NCBI GenBank assembly: GCA_029891385.1
Contig: CM057235.1
Coordinates: 9,047,001-9,111,000 of the forward strand
DNA length: 64,000 nucleotides
From: Erythroxylum novogranatense
Lineage: Eukaryota > Streptophyta > Magnoliopsida > Malpighiales > Erythroxylaceae
Direction of reading: 5' to 3'
Positions 58,352-64,000 of this stretch are shown piece after piece. Numbering within the stretch: the stretch's first letter is position 1; the number at the start of each line of letters is the position of its first letter. Below the pieces are notes generated by a model that searched no databases, had not been told where the DNA came from, and was given only the letters and a program-made list of their open reading frames with translations. A program made the translations under genes and the position numbers.

Positions 58352-59399
58352 TGAAGTGAATCACACATTAATACAAGACTTATTAAATGATATGCAAATG
58401 CACAAGAAGGGGGGGGGGGTGAATTGTGTATTTCCCTTTTAAAAAACCCTTCAGAAACGTTTTGTTAAAAGAAACTTGTTCTTTTCACAAGAACTACTAA
58501 AAATCAAGGTTATAATGTATTTTTCAAAAACTTGTATAAAAACTAGTAAAATTGAAAAATTGAAAGATAAGAGAGATTAAGGGTAGAGAGATGTTGAAGC
58601 AGTAATTTTTATACTGGTTCACCCCAAATCATGGGCTACATCCAGTCCTCAGATGTCTTTCTGAGATTCCACTATCTCTCAAAACTTTTACAAGTATTCT
58701 TTGTCTCCGAGCCTTTTCAGTGTCTTACAATCAGTATTCTTTCACATTTAGCCTCTACAGGCTATCTGTATAACTTTCAACTGAAAAATATTTGAGCTTT
58801 GTTTCAGAAAAGATTAGTTCTAAGTTTCGCACAATAATTTCTCTTAAGTAAGCTTTCGTAACTTGCTATAAATCTTGTAACCTTTTCAATCTTCGACTTC
58901 GACTCATATTTATAGTCTTCGTCTTCAACTGCTTCTTGATTCTTGCTTTTTGCTTCTTTCAAGAAACAGTTATTCAATTGAGTTGTGTAACTAACTCAAA
59001 CTGATTCTTGATTCTGACGTGGTTTTCTTCCGTCTGCTTTTCATCGTCTACTTTTTCTTTCGTCTGCTTTCTTCTGTCAGCTTTTCTACTTAGGTTCCGT
59101 ATGCGTTTTATCATCTGCTTTTTATCGTCTGCTTTTTCTTTCGTCTGCTTATTTCTTCTGCTCTTTTACTTAGCTTCCGTCTGCTTTTTTATCGTCTGCA
59201 TTTTCTTTCGTCTGCTTTTGCTTCCGTCTGTTTTTCTCCTTTTGTCTGTTTTTCAACTTCCGTCTGTTTTTTTGCTTTCTTTTGCTTTTCAATCTTCCGT
59301 CTGTTTTTCTCCTTTCGTCTACTTTTCAACTTTTGTCTATTTTTCAATATTATTTGTACTTCATCAAAATCATTTATGTAAAGTCATTTTGACTTAACA
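58352..59399 (-). repeat. 3' LTR of copia D
   Basis: 1048 bp. It contains a G homopolymer near 58410, TATA box TATAAATA (58914-58907 in sense) and a U3 repeat array upstream of it. Confidence 0.82.
59010..59345 (-). promoter_or_regulatory. Pyrimidine repeat array in copia D U3
   Basis: More than ten imperfect copies of CGTCTGCTTTT (sense AAAAGCAGACG), beginning about 100 bp upstream of the TATA box. The long plus-strand open frame across it (leucine/phenylalanine/serine-rich) is a by-product of the repeat. Confidence 0.75.
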
Positions 59400-59875
59400 A
59401 TCTCCCCCTTTTTGATGATAACAAATAATCATACAAGTAAGATGAAAAAATGTAAAAGGATATACAGATGAGAAATAAGAAAATATCTTCACTCTGTCTT
59501 CTTCATTTTCTGCTTACTCTTCCTCCCCCTATCTTTTTATTTCTTGTTTAAAATTTTCTTCTCCCCCTTTCATTTCTCCGTGTCGTTTCTCCCCTTATTT
59601 TTTATTAATAAAAAATGATTATGACCGATAACGCTTCAATAATTATTTCACCATCTCCTTTAACTCCTTGACTTCTCCGCATAGTTGCATTACTTCTACT
59701 TGTAAGTCAAAAGATGAGGTGGGTCAGTCATCATCCTTTGGTTGTTCTTCTTCAAAAGCAATTGTAGTGACATATGCATCTAAAGATGAAACATATTCTT
59801 CAATAATCTGAAAGGTAGGAGGTTGAACAGATAAATTGGGTTCAGGAAGGTCTAAGTCATCAGGAGCTCGTAGTC

Positions 59876-61843
59876 TTAACACTTATCTTCCACGCAAAGG
59901 TAGAGCTTCTTCAATTGAAGATGTATTAGACAATGGCCTAATACGCATGACTGTTTGCACAAGGGATTCAGTGAACGTCCCTTAGTAAGTGTTCCCCCCA
60001 CTGGACAATGTTCATCTTTAGTCGTTAAACTACAACTAGCTCCTGTAATCATCTTCTTTACAGAGCATGCTTCCTCTATTCTCCGTACTTCTTCGTCAAT
60101 TTGATCTATTGACAGATTATATGTTACCCCTTTTGGGTATAGTTTCTTCTTTCCCTTATTTCGATCCATTGGATTCCTTGGTTGACGATCAGGTACAACC
60201 TTTATCATTGTTTGCTCTGTGACTGGGTAAATAGTGTACGGTTGGCTCGTCATTTTTTGGGGGTATAGTTTTGTGGCAACATACCTCAAGGCTTCATAAA
60301 AAGTCCTCTTATCTTCATTCAACAGATGCCATGTACAACTATTTATCAGAATAGGTTGTAAATATGCCTTCACTAACCTTTTTGGAATATCCCTGATGAT
60401 TATCGAAGTACTCCTTGTATTCATAGGTTGAACTTCTTCAATCATTCTAATTCTCAAGTCTTCTTTCCTCAAAAATTGAGAAGAGTTATATTGAACCAGA
60501 CTAAGTTCTGCTGACTCTGCCTGTGGAACATTAATAGGAGTAGCATTCTTCTTACTTGATTATGCTAATTTCTTCTGTGAAGCATCAATAGAAGTAGTCT
60601 TCTTCTGACTTGGTTTCTCAGCAGTGGGAGTAGTCTTCTTCTGATTGACTTTCTCCACAGTCTTCTTCCCTGCCTCAATTAGTCTTGGAGTCTTTTGAGG
60701 TTGTGGTTTCTACTTCTCAGACTCCAGTTTCCTTTTTCTCTCAGTCTCTTTATCTTGTTTGGATGTTTCTTCATTTAAAATAGAGACTAGAGACCTTGTA
60801 GCCTTAGGTGCGCCTGTCTCAGAGACTTCTGCCTAACTTCGTTCTCTAGACCTCTTTTCTTCCTGTTGTCGCAAGGTTCGAATTCTGGGTGATCTCTTCG
60901 CTTTCTTTGGAATTTCACTCAGAAGCTTCTCCCCTTTTCTCTTCAACCCACCTTCGTCTATACACCGTACTCAGCTACTTTCTTTCTGGATAATCATCTT
61001 CTCTTTCAAGGCTTCTTATAATGATTTCCTTCTTTCAATCATGGGCATGTTTGTACTGGATTGAGATTTAGAAATTTTTGTAGGAGATTTCTTCTTTATA
61101 TGCTCCCCCTCAGTTCTTGCTTTAATCTCAGAATCTGCTTCTAATCTGTCCAGATTCTTCAAGCCCATTTTTGCTATAGTACCTGATTTGATAACACTCT
61201 TGACAGATATCTTCATTCTGTTTCCTCTGTTAAGAAGGACTCCAGACTCCCTGAATATCCTTGTTAGCAACATTCCATAAGGGTAGCTGTTAGTATCCTT
61301 CATCGCCTCAACCATATACTGAAAAATCAGAAATGATAAATCTACAAGTTGGCGATTCAACAAGTAAAATAGGCATTGTTCATCCAAAGTTGTCACCAAA
61401 TGCCTTGAACCCACTCTCGGTAAGATGCAGTTGAACAGAATCGCATGTAAGACCTTAGCCTTTGGCACCAGACTCGAGGTCTTCCTCTCCGTTAGGTCAT
61501 TGTCTCCATACAACTGTTTACTGACTTCATCTTCCTTCATACTAACTTTCTTCATCCATCTGGCATTGTTTATGAGCTTCTCTCCGGCAAATGGACATTC
61601 AGTCACCTTCTCAATCAACTCCCTTGTCACAACAATAGACAATCTATCTACTGTAGAAACAATAGCATTGTCTACTAGCTGCACATTCCTCCAGAAATCA
61701 TACACTTCATTTTGATATACATTTTCCTGCATCTGGAAGAACTTCCTCCATCCTGCTTCTACTATCTCTTGTTCGATATCCATGTCGTCTTTCTTTAAGC
61801 ATTCAAAATCAACATGCCTTCTGTAGATTATTGTTTGCTCCAT
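59876..61843 (-). pseudogene. Extra ORF of copia D between pol and 3' LTR (plant retroelement-associated domain)
   Basis: Two open parts on the minus strand: 61843-61016, with a likely ATG at 61843, and 60472-59876, separated by a frame-broken lysine/serine-rich zone. The first has VYDFWRNVQLVD, ITRELIEKV-like and LHAILFNCILPRVGSR motifs with YPYGMLLTRIF, which I recognise as the domain often annotated 'putative plant transposon protein' in retroelement-derived proteins. The position after pol is that of the env-like ORF in some Sireviruses, but I see no signal peptide or clear transmembrane segment here, so I do not call it envelope. Function unknown. Confidence 0.6.
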
Positions 61844-62092
61844 TGATTCTTTGATGAGTAGAAATTGAGTTAACTGATATTTTTTTTTCACAAGGTAAAG
61901 TTGGTTACAGAAATTTGAGAGAGTTGAGAGATGAAAGTTTTCTGAGTTGAGAATTCTCGAATGGTCTTTTCAGGCGTGTTCTAGAATAGGTGAGGTTCTC
62001 AAAGCTATATAACTTTCCCTCCAAGAGTTCCTGTTGTGAGAAGTTACCAGCTGTAACTCACTATTACTAACGCCGTTAACTTTGACGACCTT

Positions 62093-64000
62093 TTATCTTG
62101 CCTGTGACATGTTAGACGGTTGGTCACTTAACATCACCATGTTGAAATTCCTTCTGATTTCCTTGAAACGTTCTTCACTTAGTGGTTTAGTGAAGATGTC
62201 CGCCCGTTGAAAATTCTTCTCAATAAATTGAAGACTCACGATCCTTCTCTGAACGTAGTCCCGTAAGAAATGATGTCTGACTTCGATATGCTACACTCTC
62301 GAATGCTAAATTGGATTCTTTGATAAGTTGATGGCGCTCATGTTGTTGCAGAAGATTGGGATCTCCTCTTCTTGAGCTGAATAATCTTCTAGTTGATATT
62401 TGATCCACAATGTTTGTGAACAGCAGCTTGTAACAGACATATACTCGGCTTCAGCAATTGATAGGGCGAGTGAACTCTGTCTCTTGCTTGATCAGGAAAC
62501 TAGGTTTGAGCCAAGAAAGTGAGCCTCCACTCGTACTCTTCCTTTCAATTCTGTCTCTAGGATTGTCCGCATCACAGTATCCAATCAACCTGAAATCTTT
62601 ACCTTTCTCATGCATTAAGCAAAGATCAGTAGTACCTGCGAGATATCTTATAATTCTTTTAACAACAATATAATGAGACTCTCTAGGATCGGCCTAAAAC
62701 CTTGCACACAAGCATACACTGAACAATATGTCAGGTCTGCTTGCTGTAAGATAAAACAAAGAACCAATCATCCCTTTATACAGGGTTTGATCCACCTTCT
62801 TACTAACTTCGTCTTTCGACAAAAGGTTCGACGGATGCATCGGAGTTGCCATAGGTTTAACTTTATCCATATCAAACTTAGACAACAATTCTTTCACATA
62901 TTTCTATTGATGGATAAAGATCTTTCCTTCGGTTTGCTTAACTTGCAACATAAGAAAGAACTTCAACTCTCCCATCATACTCATCTCAAACTCATTTTTC
63001 ATTAAACTCTCAAAACTCATGCATAAACTCTTTGAAGTCGCACAAAAAATAATATCATCAACATAAATTTGTACTAAAATAAAATCATTCTCATAATTCT
63101 TCCTAAAGAGTGTCTTATCTACCTGTCCTCTACTAAAACCACTCTCAATAAGAAAGGTACTTAGACGATCATACCAAGCTCTAGAAGCTTGCTTCAAGTC
63201 GTACAAAGCCTTATGAAGTCTATAGACATGATCTGGATACTTAACATCCTCGAAACCAGGAGGTTGCTTAACATACACCTCTTTGTCTATAAAACAATTC
63301 AAAAACGCACTTTTCACATCCATCTGAAAAAGCTTTATATCATGACAAACAACATATGCCAGCAATATCCTAATAGCTTCAAATCTTGCTACTGGAGCAT
63401 ATGTCTCATTATAGTCTATTCCTTCTTGCTGATTATAGCCTTGTGCTACTAATCTTGCTTTATTCCGACTTACTTTTCTTGATTCGTCTAACTTATTCTT
63501 GAAAACCCATCTAGTTCTTATAATGGATTTCTTCAAAGGTTTAGGAACTAAGGAACAAACTTTGTTCCTAGTAAACTGGTTCAACTCCTCTTGCATAGCT
63601 AAAATCCATACTTCATCTTGAAGAGCTTCATCAATCTTCTTAGGCTCTATTTTAGAGACAAAAGCTGCATTAGCTTCTCCTATGAATTTGGACCTTGTTC
63701 GAACTCCTTCTAAAGTCTCTCCTATGATTAACTCTTCTGGATGAGAACTCTTATATCTCCAATCTCTTTTTAACTCAAGAGTCTCTGGAATATCCTCAAT
63801 CTTGTCTAACTGAGTTTCTGATGATGAAGTTTCTTTAGTATCACCTACGGGCATTGTAGGGATTTCACTATCCATGTCATCTTCCTTACTTGGTTAGAAA
63901 CTATCATCAAACTTGACATGAATGGTCTCCTCAATAGTCTTCGAGGTAAGATTGTAAACCTTAACAGCCTTCGATGATGAAGAGTAGCCTAGAAAAATTC
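62093..64000 (-). pseudogene. Copia D pol: RT and RNase H (5' part outside window)
   Basis: The minus-strand frame 63875-62904 gives the whole copia reverse transcriptase: TRWVFKNKLDE, KARLVAQGYNQQEGIDY, FQMDVKSAFLN, VKQPPGFED and the catalytic YVDDIIF. RNase H connection and domain follow in broken frames (GSLFYLTASRPDILFSV, then RKSTSGG-like and ADIFTKPL-like stretches), ending at a stop at 62093-62095. Single stops at about 62904 and 62694 and frameshifts near 62560-62400 disable it. RT sequence style and the following extra ORF fit Sireviruses. Integrase, protease and gag would lie right of 64000. Confidence 0.9.

Larger units (their letters stand above)
58352..64000 (-). mobile_element. 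Copia D: Sirevirus-like Ty1/copia element (runs off the right edge)
   Basis: The TNP2 reading frame ends exactly where TGAAGTGAATC begins at 58352; the LTR ends at CTTAACA (59399) followed by a CTCCCCCTTTTTG PPT, so the element is in minus orientation with its 3' LTR here. Pol fills 62093-64000, and an extra coding region lies between pol and the 3' LTR. The predicted TSD word is GATTC (58347-58351), not testable here because the other end is outside. The alternative LTR start at 58388 is less likely, given the clean frame end. Confidence 0.85.

Noticed and set aside
59008..59397. Plus-strand open frame of 129 codons resembling a multi-pass membrane protein
   Set aside because: It is a translation of the CGTCTGCTTTT repeat array in the copia D LTR, on the strand opposite to the element; hydrophobicity is a by-product of pyrimidine richness.
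59876..61843. Envelope protein call for the post-pol ORF of copia D
   Set aside because: No signal peptide, no convincing transmembrane segment, and the recognised motifs belong to a different plant retroelement-associated domain.

Overview
The window is repeat-dominated plant nuclear DNA, probably eudicot heterochromatin; I cannot name the species. It is AT-rich, has no bacterial-type operons, no recognisable RNA gene and no intact host gene. Nearly everything between about 3.7 kb and the right edge is transposable-element sequence. I resolved it by LTR ends (TG...CA), target-site duplications (TSDs), primer-binding sites (PBS), polypurine tracts (PPT) and decayed gag/pol domains.

Layout. 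1-2489: minus-strand gene debris (a LUC7-like fragment and a tandemly duplicated exon-like unit) next to a CACTA-type terminus whose element lies to the left. 3673-14747: a PIF/Harbinger-like element (TTA TSD) split by a complete 9.3 kb Ty3/gypsy derivative without ORFs (4132-13422, TSD TTTGA, LTRs of 2.9-3.0 kb). 15330-55247: one solo gypsy LTR, only about 3.4 kb of its own sequence, stretched over 40 kb by insertions. Copia A (16547-41541, TSD AGGGG) carries gypsy A' (19770-31013, TSD CTAGA) inside its reverse transcriptase and solo LTR E (35890-40001, TSD TTAAT) inside its 5' LTR. Copia B (43645-55175, TSD AATTT) is a Sirevirus-like element with gag but no pol, and carries gypsy C (47858-54623, TSD ATGAC) inside its 5' LTR. 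57307-58351: a CACTA TNP2 transposase pseudogene, cut by copia D, a Sirevirus-like element running off the right edge (58352-64000) with an extra ORF after pol.

Functional picture. The elements are mostly dead or non-autonomous. Copia B has gag, PBS, PPT and LTRs but no enzymes, so it would need help in trans, for instance from a Sirevirus such as copia D. Gypsy A' and C are chromoviruses (integrase with a C-terminal chromodomain).

The most interesting signal is shared by all five gypsy LTR families here. Each LTR has a canonical splice donor (GTAAG type) in its proximal part, after a TATA box in four families, and 0.9-2.7 kb later a pyrimidine-rich tract ending in an AG acceptor near the LTR's 3' part. 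A small hairpin, TGAG...CTCA with a covarying base pair, ends 19-25 nt before the AG, so that its 3' arm is the putative branch point (CTCAY). This predicts a 5'-leader intron inside the LTR with a structured branch site, which could separate genomic RNA (unspliced) from mRNA (spliced). It is an inference from sequence and needs RNA evidence.
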